Notes under the pieces: model-generated | The model's database searches: none | The model's input: only the letters and a program-made list of their open reading frames with translations | What the model was told of the DNA's origin: nothing | In this document: one piece after another, positions 8,697 to 16,393 of the stretch | How the letters are laid out: every line of letters starts with the position of its first letter | Numbering within the stretch: the stretch's first letter is position 1 | Program-made: the position numbers and the translations under genes | Assembly: GCF_009909155.2 (NCBI RefSeq) | Contig: NZ_JAAAPM020000013.1 | Location: forward strand, 1-64,000 | Length of the DNA stretch: 64,000 bases | Direction: 5' to 3' | From: Flavobacterium undicola | GTDB taxonomy: Bacteria > Bacteroidota > Bacteroidia > Flavobacteriales > Flavobacteriaceae

Positions 8697-8753
8697 CGGA
8701 TATATCAACACAAGGATAAGCAAATAGCTTAAACACTTTGTGAAGTTACTTAA
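8697..8753. repeat. Dispersed repeat, copy 2
   Basis: This begins with the same 17 bases CGGATATATCAACACAA as the repeat at 6591 and continues with AAATAGCTTAAACACTTT and GAAGTTACTT. The internal ~30 bp of the first copy is absent. Confidence 0.65.
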
Positions 8754-8766
8754 TAAGATTGTGTAA

Positions 8767-8900
8767 AATGAATTGGAACGGGCTTTTAGCCCGTTTTAAA
8801 ATAAGAATCTAAATTGGCTTTAGCCTAAATCGTATTGATTTTGGCTAAAGCCTTATCTTTATATCAATTTCATCATCTGGCTAAAGCCAGACGCAATTGA
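8767..8900. repeat. Cluster of TTAGCC/GGCTAA palindromes
   Basis: In order these are ACGGGCTTTTAGCCCGT at about 8776, TTGGCTTTAGCCTAA at about 8815, TTTGGCTAAAGCC at about 8839 and CTGGCTAAAGCCAG at about 8877. They are variations on one arm and look like degenerate extragenic palindromes of the flavobacterial GGGCTAAAGCCC type. They lie in the 431-bp gap before the TonB gene, and one may double as the terminator of the narK-like gene. Confidence 0.6.
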
Positions 8901-9072
8901 TAAACGAATCCTTAATCTAAAGGCATTAATTACCATCTTTATAATTATTCTAAATTATTTTCAAAAACACTACGGAAATTACATACTAAATCCGTATCTT
9001 AATCGTTCTAAATAAAAATACCACATACGCATACCGATTTAACTGAATCCTTAACCATTAAATCTATATCTT

Positions 9073-9912
9073 ATGTCACATCACAGTCTTTATGAAAGCA
9101 ATTGGATTAACCTAGTTTTCGAAAACAGAAACAAAGAGTACGGCGCATTTCAACTACGTCAAGAAACCACCAAAACTTCTTTTCATGCCCTTTGTATTGG
9201 TATTTTAGTATGTACCGCATTAATAATTCTACCCAATTTACTACTCCGTCCAAAGAGCATTAGTGTCCCCACCGCTCCTGATTTTACAGAAACAGTAATT
9301 CAGCTAAAAGATATTTATTCAATAGAAAATAAAAAGAAGGCTGCCTCAGCTCCACTTCCAGCAGCTCAACAGCAAAAAGCTGTCGATAAAATAGACAGCA
9401 AACAACTCATTAACCCAACCGTGGTAAGCGCAACCCAAGCCGTTGATACTAAATTTATCTTAGAGAGAAATAATCCTATTGACAATACTACCACAGGAAC
9501 AGCCCTTAATGGTACTGGCACTTCAACTGGCGAAAGTGTCGTTAATGGAACAGGGAACGGAACAGGAACGGAAATTTCGAACACTAATGGAACCGAGCTT
9601 GTGACCACTGAATTATTAGACAGTAAACCACAATTCCCGGGAGGAATAGAAAAATTCTACCGCTATATTGGAAATCACTTTAACAGTCCAACATTAGACG
9701 AAAACAGAAATGTTCGCATCTTTGTTTCTTTTGTAGTGGAGAGAGACGGCAGTATGAGTAACATCAAAGTCATGAACAATCCGGGAGCTGTTTTAGAAAA
9801 AGAAGCCATTCGGGTATTACAATCCATAAAAGCCAAATGGACTCCGGGAATGCTTCATTCAAAACCAGTAAGAACGGCTTACAACCTGCCTATCACGGTA
9901 CTAATCAATTAG
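9073..9912 (+). CDS. TonB family energy transducer
   Basis: A 279-residue TonB-like protein. It begins with the cytoplasmic segment YESNWINLVFENRNKEYGAF typical of Bacteroidota TonB proteins. One membrane helix follows at about 38-60, then a long Gly/Thr/Asn-rich periplasmic linker (about 70-190). The C-terminal TonB domain is at about 190-279 (PQFPGGIEKFYRYI ... FVVERDGSMSNIKVM). It couples the ExbB/ExbD proton-motive complex to TonB-dependent receptors such as the two SusC proteins in this window, although that pairing is inference. ExbB and ExbD are not here. Confidence 0.9.
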   Translation: MSHHSLYESNWINLVFENRNKEYGAFQLRQETTKTSFHALCIGILVCTALIILPNLLLRPKSISVPTAPDFTETVIQLKDIYSIENKKKAASAPLPAAQQQKAVDKIDSKQLINPTVVSATQAVDTKFILERNNPIDNTTTGTALNGTGTSTGESVVNGTGNGTGTEISNTNGTELVTTELLDSKPQFPGGIEKFYRYIGNHFNSPTLDENRNVRIFVSFVVERDGSMSNIKVMNNPGAVLEKEAIRVLQSIKAKWTPGMLHSKPVRTAYNLPITVLIN

Positions 9913-9956
9913 CATTACTCTCCCATAAAATTAAAGGCAGCCATAGTGTAGTCATG

Positions 9957-9985
9957 GTCGGAAGAAAAATCTTCCGACTTTTTTT
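9957..9985 (+). terminator. Rho-independent terminator after tonB
   Basis: Perfect 8-bp stem GTCGGAAG / CTTCCGAC with the loop AAAAAT, followed by seven or more T. It lies 45 bp after the tonB-like stop. Confidence 0.85.
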
Positions 9986-10000
9986 ATTTTTATGCTAAAA

Positions 10001-10108
10001 TAATACCATTTAGGAATATAAAATAATCCAATTTTCCAACTCCCTCTCCTTTGGAGAGAGTTGGGGTGAGGTAAACAAAAAACTGTTTTATAATTCTAAA
10101 TGGTATTA
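10001..10108. mobile_element. MITE-like 108-bp inverted-repeat element
   Basis: Terminal inverted repeats of about 24 bp (10001-10024 starting TAATACCATTTAG, and 10085-10108 ending CTAAATGGTATTA, with few mismatches) bracket a core containing CTCCCTCTCCTTTGGAGAG and GTTGGGGTGAGGT. It has no coding capacity. The CTCTCC-TTTGGAGAG-GGGGTGAGG core resembles small repeated elements found in many Bacteroidota intergenic regions. It lies between two convergent terminators. Confidence 0.6.
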
Positions 10109-10127
10109 TACTTAAATCTTGGAACAA

Positions 10128-10152
10128 AAAAAGAGGTCATTAAGACCTCTTT
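10128..10152 (-). terminator. Terminator of the DUF4861-GH43-GH88-MFS unit
   Basis: Stem AAAGAGGTC / GACCTCTTT (9 bp) with a short loop ATTAA, flanked by A and T runs, just after the stop at 10176. It can work in both directions. Confidence 0.8.
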
Positions 10153-10175
10153 CTAAATTATTAAAAAAAACTATT

Positions 10176-11495
10176 TTACTTCTGCTTAAAAACCGTTTCC
10201 TGCAATTCTTCCAAAGTTTTCCCTTTAGTTTCCGGCATCATAAACATCACAAAAAGCAATTGGAATACCATCATTACGGCAAAGATTAAAAACACCGTTC
10301 CAGCTCCTATTGTCGAGAATAAAAAAGGAACCATTGATGGAATAATGGCAGCCAACACCCAATGTGTTGAGGAACCGAATGCCTGTCCGCTGGCACGTAG
10401 ATGATTGGGGAAAATTTCAGAAATAAATACCCAGATTACTGCCCCCTGCCCGATAGCATGTGAGGCGATAAACAGGAACAAGAAAATAGGCACTGCCATT
10501 CCCTGCCATTTTAGAAAAAAAGCTAGCGAAACCAAACCAAGAGAAATGATATACCCTATAGAACCAATATACATCAGTACTTTACGCCCTAAAACATCAA
10601 TCAAAAACACTCCAAAAAGGGTAAACACTAAGTTGGTCACACCAATTCCAATACTGCTCATCAAAGCAGCACTTTCTTCTAATCCTGCTTCTGCAAAAAT
10701 CCTCGGTGCATAATACAAGAACGCATTAATACCCGATAACTGATTGAAAAGCGCAATCAAAAAGGCTAATATCAAAGGGAATCTGTATTTCTTTAAAAAA
10801 ATAGTTTCGCCTTTTACATGATGGTCTTCACCAATATGCAATTCCGCAATTAATTCTTCAATTTCAGCATCAGGATTAATTTGTTGTAATACTTTCTTCG
10901 CTTCCTCATTTCTGGATTTAGATAACAGCCATCTTGGACTTTCCGGTATCGCAAAAACTATTAATGTATAAAGAAATGCAGGAAAAGCCATTACCCCTAT
11001 CATCCATCGCCAGGCATTTTCTCCTACGTCTCTCAACAAATAATTAGATAAAAATGCCATTAAAATTCCCAACACAATATTAAACTGGTACAAGGAAACC
11101 AAACGCCCCCTGTCTTTTGCAGGTGCAATCTCAGAAACATAAGCAGGTGCCGCAATAGTAGAAGCTCCAATTCCTAAACCTCCTAAAAATCTAAAAAAAG
11201 CAAATGTATAAGGATCACTAGCTAAAGACGAACCTATCGCTGAAACCAGAAACAAAACCCCAATCCAGATTAATGTTTTCTTTCTTCCTAAGGCATTGGT
11301 TGGAATTCCCCCAAAAATGGCTCCAATAACAGTACCCCATAATGCCATTGCCATGACTACAGAACCATGAAAAACATCTGAAGTATGCCATAGTTCCTGT
11401 AATTTTTTATCGGCACCCGAAATCACAACGGTGTCAAAACCAAATAAGAAACCGGCCAGTGCTGCCGTAATAGACCATAAAAGTATTTTATTCAT
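10176..11495 (-). CDS. Sugar/H+ symporter, MFS sugar porter family
   Basis: A 439-residue, 12-helix sugar porter. The family signatures are complete: GFDTVVISGA in helix 1, NALGRKK in loop 2-3, RFLGGLGIGAS in helix 4, PESPRWLL after helix 6, QLSGINAFLYYAPRIF in helix 7, DVLGRKVLM and the C-terminal PETKGKTLEEL. This is the XylE/AraE/GLUT-like branch. It is the last gene of a unit with GH88, GH43 and DUF4861, so it probably imports the monosaccharide (pentose or galactose type) released by those enzymes. The exact sugar cannot be read from sequence. Confidence 0.9.
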   Translation of the reverse strand: MNKILLWSITAALAGFLFGFDTVVISGADKKLQELWHTSDVFHGSVVMAMALWGTVIGAIFGGIPTNALGRKKTLIWIGVLFLVSAIGSSLASDPYTFAFFRFLGGLGIGASTIAAPAYVSEIAPAKDRGRLVSLYQFNIVLGILMAFLSNYLLRDVGENAWRWMIGVMAFPAFLYTLIVFAIPESPRWLLSKSRNEEAKKVLQQINPDAEIEELIAELHIGEDHHVKGETIFLKKYRFPLILAFLIALFNQLSGINAFLYYAPRIFAEAGLEESAALMSSIGIGVTNLVFTLFGVFLIDVLGRKVLMYIGSIGYIISLGLVSLAFFLKWQGMAVPIFLFLFIASHAIGQGAVIWVFISEIFPNHLRASGQAFGSSTHWVLAAIIPSMVPFLFSTIGAGTVFLIFAVMMVFQLLFVMFMMPETKGKTLEELQETVFKQK

Positions 11496-11581
11496 AATAT
11501 TTGTTTTATTGTTTGAATAGTAAAAATCCTGTTGATAGATTCGTTGTTTACCCAGCCCAAATCAGGATGGATTTATAATTA

Positions 11582-12823
11582 TTATTTTTTAGCGACAATA
11601 AGTTTATTATTTTGAAGCGGAGCTAAAATATCCTTTCCTGATTTCAATTTTTTCAAACGTACTAAAGCTTCCACATAATAATAATCGGCATAAATAATCG
11701 AATAATCTATTTCACTCTTATTCGGATAATGCCCCGTTGAATGCAATAAAAAAGCTGGATTGGCATTACCGCTTTGGTATCTTGAACTCGATAATTCAGC
11801 TAACATGGCTTCCGCCTTATCTAAATAGGTTTTGGCCAATGCTTTATCTTTTGTATAGGTTGATAATTCTATTAATCCCGAAGCAACAAGTGCCGCAGCA
11901 GAGGCATCTCTTGGTTCGTTGGGAATATTTGGCGCATCAAAATCCCAATATGGAATTAAATCTTTAGGCAAACGATCTAGGTAAATTTTAGTCACCTTAT
12001 GTGCAAAATCTAAGAATTTAGGATCTTTCGTTTCTCTATACACCATCGTGTAACCATAAATAGCCCAACCCTGACCTCTGGCCCACATCGAATCATCAGA
12101 ATATCCCTGATGTGTCATTCCTTTTATTTTTTTACCTGTAAGCGTATCATACACCACTACATGATACACTGAATTATCTTTTTTAAACTGATTTTTCATA
12201 GTTACCTCAGCGTGCTTTACAGCCATATCGTATAAAGATTTACTGCCTCCCATTTTTGAAGCCTGAAATAACATTTCCAAATTAATCATATTATCGATGA
12301 TGGTATTGTGTGGCCAATTTTTTTCTTTCACCATTCCCGGCCAGGACAAAATAGTTCCCACCTTAGGATTATACAAGGTTGCCAAAGTATCGGATGTTTT
12401 CAGGATAATATCTTTATAATCTTTATTTTGGGTCAATCTCAATCCGTTACCGAAACTACAATATACCTGAAACCCTAAATCATGATCGGTTGCAGAACGA
12501 ACAGACAATGGGGTTAAGAAACGAGAATACTTATCTGCTTGAGTTTTTAAAACAGAATCTCCGGTATATTCATATAAATACCATAAAACCCCTGGCCAAA
12601 ATCCACTTGTCCAATCCTCATAACCAACATAATTCCAGTTCTTAGCACCTGGAGCAATATTTCTGGGAATAGCCAGACTATCAGGTGCTACAGTCAAGGT
12701 CTTTTTGGCTTGTACCACACAATATGCTAAATTTTTATCGATGTCAAACGCTTTTGGTTTCTTATTTTGACAGCTAGCCATGGTAATTGTCATTGTCATG
12801 GCAAAAAACAATATTTTTTTCAT
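11582..12823 (-). CDS. GH88 unsaturated glucuronyl hydrolase lipoprotein
   Basis: A 413-residue (alpha/alpha)6-barrel enzyme of the GH88 family. It hydrates and removes the 4,5-unsaturated uronic acid left at the non-reducing end by polysaccharide lyases. The family landmarks are present: TSGFWPGVLWYLYEYTGD, DHDLGFQVY and NTIIDNMINLEML, which carry the two functional Asp residues, WARGQGWAIYGYTMVY, and PYWDFDAPNIPNEPRDASA. The N terminus has a lipoprotein signal with MASC at about 15-18. It follows GH43 by 59 bp and precedes the sugar porter by 86 bp. It is the natural partner of the two lyases encoded at 18914-23387. Confidence 0.9.
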   Translation of the reverse strand: MKKILFFAMTMTITMASCQNKKPKAFDIDKNLAYCVVQAKKTLTVAPDSLAIPRNIAPGAKNWNYVGYEDWTSGFWPGVLWYLYEYTGDSVLKTQADKYSRFLTPLSVRSATDHDLGFQVYCSFGNGLRLTQNKDYKDIILKTSDTLATLYNPKVGTILSWPGMVKEKNWPHNTIIDNMINLEMLFQASKMGGSKSLYDMAVKHAEVTMKNQFKKDNSVYHVVVYDTLTGKKIKGMTHQGYSDDSMWARGQGWAIYGYTMVYRETKDPKFLDFAHKVTKIYLDRLPKDLIPYWDFDAPNIPNEPRDASAAALVASGLIELSTYTKDKALAKTYLDKAEAMLAELSSSRYQSGNANPAFLLHSTGHYPNKSEIDYSIIYADYYYVEALVRLKKLKSGKDILAPLQNNKLIVAKK

Positions 12824-12882
12824 TTTACTGATTTACTTTTACTTTACTATTTTTTCTTTTAATTTTTTAAATATATTTCGGC

Positions 12883-14556
12883 TTATTTTGACACTTTAAA
12901 CCAATCAAAATCGGCATAACTCCCCATTCTGACAGTACTTTCACTAACAGAAAAAATTCCCATTTTAGCACTGATCCATAAATCTTTTTGCGCCTTAAAA
13001 CTTTCTCCTATCGATTGAAAATGAACCCCGTCTTCGCTGTAGCTGAAGTAACAGCTGGCATCCGGAGCCTTTACTTCCATTCTCAAAAAGACCTCATTTT
13101 TTTGGATTTTTTTCTTTTCAATAACTTTTTCCGACTTCCCACTGATGGCATCCGTACAAGAGACTTGCTTCACCCAAAAATGACCGTCCTCAAAACTGAT
13201 TCCAGCATAGGCATACGACTGCCCCATCATCAACAAACCAGCCGTTTTCCCGGCTGTTTCCCATTCGATATTCAACTTTACTTTGGTAGTGGTCGTGAAA
13301 TTTTCTGCCGGTAATTTTTGTAATAATAAATGGGGAGCATCCCATAAATTGGGCAACTCTTTTTTACTCATACAAAAAAGCCTCAAATAATCAGTTCCCG
13401 GAATTTGTGCACTCCACTTAATAGATGGATTTCCATACCATTGCCATTGAATTCCATATTTCCCATCCTTAAAATCATCACTTTCCTGTGGTGTTTGAAC
13501 AGGATATTGCTTGCCAATATTTGGCTTTTCATATTTTAAAACTGGTTCGCCAATGCCATTCCCATCTAAATCTTTCCCCAATACAGGCCAGTCTTTTTCC
13601 CAACTCATCGGTTCTAAAAACAAAACCCTTCCATACACATCTTTGTCCTGAAAATGAAAAAACCAGGAATCTCCATTAGGTGTAGTTAACCAAGCTCCTT
13701 GGTGTGGGCCATTGATTTTCGTACTTCCCTGTTCTAATACTACCTTTTCTTCATAAGGACCATAAATATTTTTGGAACGTAATACCAACTGCCATCCTGT
13801 TGCCACGCCTCCCGCAGGAGCAAAAATGTAATAGTAACCGTCCTTTTTATATAATTTTGGTCCTTCCAGCGTATGGTGTTTTTCATGACCATCAAAAACA
13901 TGTTTTCCTTCGTCAATAACCTTAGTCCCTTCAGTGTTCATTTGATTGATGGTCAACAGACTATTAATTCCGGCGCGGCTTCCCGCCCAGGCATGAATCA
14001 AATAAGTTTTTTCTCCGTCCCATAACGGACAAGGGTCAATAATCCCTTTGCCTTCCATAACCAAAACGGGAGCTTCCCAAACATCGGCTGGATTTTTGGT
14101 TTTTACCATATACACCCCAAAATCAGGATCTCCCCAATAGATATAAAATTCATTATTGTGGTATCTAATTACCGGAGCCCAAACTCCTTTGCTATGTTGC
14201 GGAACATCAAAAACCTTTTCAGGAACTATTTTGTTAATCGCATAATTAATAATGGTCCAATTCACCAAATCCTTGGAATGTAAAATCGGTAAGCCTGGGG
14301 CACAATTAAAACTACTGGCGGTCATATAATAATCATCCCCCACGCGAATCACATCGGGATCGGAATAATCAGCATGCAAAATTGGATTGATAAAAGTGCC
14401 ATCGCCCTGATCTGATTTCCAAACCTCAGACACATAGTTTTCTATTTTGTTTTCTTGAAGGATACGAGCATTATTTTTTTTATCAATAGAACTGCATCCA
14501 TTGATAATCAAAATACCTATACCCAAAAAGAAACTTTTATTTCTCATTATTCGCAT
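12883..14556 (-). CDS. GH43 glycosidase with C-terminal beta-sandwich, lipoprotein
   Basis: A 557-residue two-domain lipoprotein (lipobox NGCSS). The N-terminal five-bladed propeller (about 50-345) has the three acids expected of GH43: Asp in ADYSDPDVIRVGDDYYMT (base), Asp in IIDPCPLWDGE (pKa modulator) and Glu in TLEGPKLYKKDGYYY (acid). The rest, from about 365, is the DUF1349-like/GH43 C2 beta-sandwich. Such enzymes are beta-xylosidases or alpha-L-arabinofuranosidases, and which one is not decided. The start lies 1 bp after the DUF4861 stop, implying translational coupling; an alternative ATG is at 14547. Confidence 0.9.
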   Translation of the reverse strand: MRIMRNKSFFLGIGILIINGCSSIDKKNNARILQENKIENYVSEVWKSDQGDGTFINPILHADYSDPDVIRVGDDYYMTASSFNCAPGLPILHSKDLVNWTIINYAINKIVPEKVFDVPQHSKGVWAPVIRYHNNEFYIYWGDPDFGVYMVKTKNPADVWEAPVLVMEGKGIIDPCPLWDGEKTYLIHAWAGSRAGINSLLTINQMNTEGTKVIDEGKHVFDGHEKHHTLEGPKLYKKDGYYYIFAPAGGVATGWQLVLRSKNIYGPYEEKVVLEQGSTKINGPHQGAWLTTPNGDSWFFHFQDKDVYGRVLFLEPMSWEKDWPVLGKDLDGNGIGEPVLKYEKPNIGKQYPVQTPQESDDFKDGKYGIQWQWYGNPSIKWSAQIPGTDYLRLFCMSKKELPNLWDAPHLLLQKLPAENFTTTTKVKLNIEWETAGKTAGLLMMGQSYAYAGISFEDGHFWVKQVSCTDAISGKSEKVIEKKKIQKNEVFLRMEVKAPDASCYFSYSEDGVHFQSIGESFKAQKDLWISAKMGIFSVSESTVRMGSYADFDWFKVSK

Positions 14557-14557
14557 T

Positions 14558-15736
14558 TTATTTAATTGTAACAGCTAATGGATTTTGAATAATTTGTGCT
14601 TGTTTTTCCAACATCGCATCCCAATCTTGAACAGATTGCACCTGAGCACTTCCTGTCCAGGCAAAACCTACGTAATACGTCAATGTGTTATTTTTAGGCG
14701 TTGTTACCATCAGGATCTGACTTTGGTCAGCCGCTTTAGAGCGATGATCGATTGCTGATTTTACAACTTTGGGATCAATCACAATTCCTTCTCCTACAAA
14801 AGAATTGTCGATGGGTTCCCAATGACGAAAAATTCCGTTTTGAGCATTGATGGCCACCACTCCTTTTTCTTTATGAAGTGTAATTCCTAAAGTATAATTT
14901 GGAATTACACTGCTTGAACTTATTTTATTTTCAAATTTTGAAAAATTAGAACCCAAATCAAGAGAGATTCTTTTAGTTTCCTTAACCTCATATTTACTCC
15001 AAGGCGCATAATCTAATTCGAAAATAGTTCGCAAAGGACCTGTTGCAATTATGCGGTATTTAGTATAGTTTTTAGAAATATACAAACTGTCCTTTTCCCA
15101 AATTCCTGTTCCTCCAGAACCTCTGCTGCTTCCCACATGGTACGGATCGTATCCTTCGCCGTGTTCGATATGATAATATCCGGGAGCCACTACATTTTTG
15201 GCATACCAGGAATCAATAATCGAATGATTTACTTTTTTAAACCAAAGGTCAATACCACTTGAAAGCGTTCCGCCTTCTTTCCCTTCTTCTACTAAACGTT
15301 GAGCTTGTGGGCCATAAGTACGAAAAGCCACTCGGTCGTTTTCCCAAGCAAAATCGTCTATACGTTCTGGGACAAAACGGGCATAGGTTGTATTAGAACT
15401 CTTTGGTGTTCTAAGTTTAGAATCTGTAAAAAGAGTATAAACTACTCTAGACCTTGCAGGAACAGTCGCCTGAAACAACAACTCATCTGGAGTACCGTCA
15501 AGATTATTGTCAATTAATTGAGTTACTACTAATTTCCCAGTTGCATCTTTCACCAATACCGTACTAAAATCTTTAATTTTAGAAAGACTTTTATTGGCAT
15601 TCAAACGAATACTTACTACTTCATTTCTGTCAAAATGAAGTTTGTTTTCGACTACCAGCTTTTTGCTTAATTTATTTTCGCTGGAAAAGCTGGAAAACAA
15701 AATCAGAATTCCTATGAAAGAGACTATTTTATTCAT
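14558..15736 (-). CDS. DUF4861 family exported protein
   Basis: A 392-residue protein with an N-terminal signal (MNKIVSFIGILILFSSFSS). The body begins RNEVVSIRLNANKSLSKI and contains NLDGTPDELLFQATVPARSR and EHGEGYDPYHVGSSRGSGGTG. This fits the DUF4861 family, which I know from polysaccharide utilisation loci and which has no firm activity to my knowledge. It is first in a four-gene unit with GH43, GH88 and a sugar porter. A glycan-processing role on uronate-containing oligosaccharides is inferred from this context only. The family call is moderately sure. Confidence 0.75.
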   Translation of the reverse strand: MNKIVSFIGILILFSSFSSENKLSKKLVVENKLHFDRNEVVSIRLNANKSLSKIKDFSTVLVKDATGKLVVTQLIDNNLDGTPDELLFQATVPARSRVVYTLFTDSKLRTPKSSNTTYARFVPERIDDFAWENDRVAFRTYGPQAQRLVEEGKEGGTLSSGIDLWFKKVNHSIIDSWYAKNVVAPGYYHIEHGEGYDPYHVGSSRGSGGTGIWEKDSLYISKNYTKYRIIATGPLRTIFELDYAPWSKYEVKETKRISLDLGSNFSKFENKISSSSVIPNYTLGITLHKEKGVVAINAQNGIFRHWEPIDNSFVGEGIVIDPKVVKSAIDHRSKAADQSQILMVTTPKNNTLTYYVGFAWTGSAQVQSVQDWDAMLEKQAQIIQNPLAVTIK

Positions 15737-16035
15737 TTTTAAATTATTATGTGCTACTGTTATATTATGGTATGCTTCGCGAACTCGAATGGTTTTATAT
15801 TTATCAGCTTTTTCAACTACTATTTATTTTTACAGCTATTCAATTGCTTTCATTTACTCACGTAAAATTTTCTTAAATGGCAATTTCATACTTAAATTCT
15901 TCTAGAAAGCTTAGTTTATTGTTGCCTTTGTAATAGATATCAAATAAGTATGGATAACAAAACTTCCGATTATTTAATTCACCCCATTTTTTTATAGCCT
16001 TTGTTCGTTACAGACTTTATTTATCAATTCTGTTT
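15737..16035. other. Intergenic region upstream of the DUF4861 unit
   Basis: About 300 bp that must contain the promoter of the unit starting at 15736. No TAnnTTTG match on the minus strand was found by eye. Nothing else is recognised. Confidence 0.4.
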
Positions 16036-16101
16036 TTATAAATCGGGAAGTATAAAATATCCGACTATACATGTAATAAAAATAAATCCTATTAACTGCA
16101 T
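16036..16101 (-). CDS. Possible 21-residue single-helix peptide
   Basis: An ATG at 16099-16101 opens a 21-codon frame (MQLIGFIFITCIVGYFILPDL) ended by TAA. It would form one membrane helix. The start is preceded by TGAGGAGAAAGAATT, a strong purine-rich ribosome site unusual for this genome, and the TGA is the stop of the 61-residue membrane protein upstream. The 12-bp spacing suggests a two-cistron mRNA. It may instead be chance. Confidence 0.4.
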   Translation of the reverse strand: MQLIGFIFITCIVGYFILPDL

Positions 16102-16113
16102 AATTCTTTCTCC

Positions 16114-16299
16114 TCAATTAATTCTTTCATTAGAAAAAACATCTTTCAGTCCTAAAACAAGAACAATCAGTGCCGAAATAAATCCTAGTCCAAGTAAAAA
16201 ATCTCCTATAATATTTTCCAATCTCACGAGATAAAATCCAATTATTAAAAAACAAATGCCAATCAAAAGAGAGAGTCTGTAAATAATTACTTTTGTCAT
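16114..16299 (-). CDS. Small two-helix membrane protein
   Basis: A 61-residue protein with two hydrophobic helices (about 6-24 and 31-51) and a charged tail KDVFSNERIN. I recognise no family. The amphipathic layout, with Arg and Glu between the helices, is what is expected for a real small membrane protein and not for random AT-rich reading. It lies 94 bp beyond the GH97 stop on the same strand, possibly as the next cistron. Confidence 0.55.
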   Translation of the reverse strand: MTKVIIYRLSLLIGICFLIIGFYLVRLENIIGDFLLGLGFISALIVLVLGLKDVFSNERIN

Positions 16300-16393
16300 A
16301 GTATGTTAATTAGAGATTATTATAATTCGTTATAGTTTCTTTTTTAAAACATATATCCTATTTCATAAATAATTTTAAGTTATATCAAATGCA

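Noticed and set aside
8767..8900. CRISPR array
   Set aside because: The palindromes are short, variable and irregularly spaced, with no cas genes. They are REP-like.
10001..10108. Terminator rather than mobile element
   Set aside because: The arms are 60 bp apart and AT-rich, and proper terminators already exist on both sides.
15642..15905. 87-codon plus-strand frame, hydrophobic
   Set aside because: It is mostly antisense to the DUF4861 signal region. The hydrophobicity comes from AT-rich DNA.
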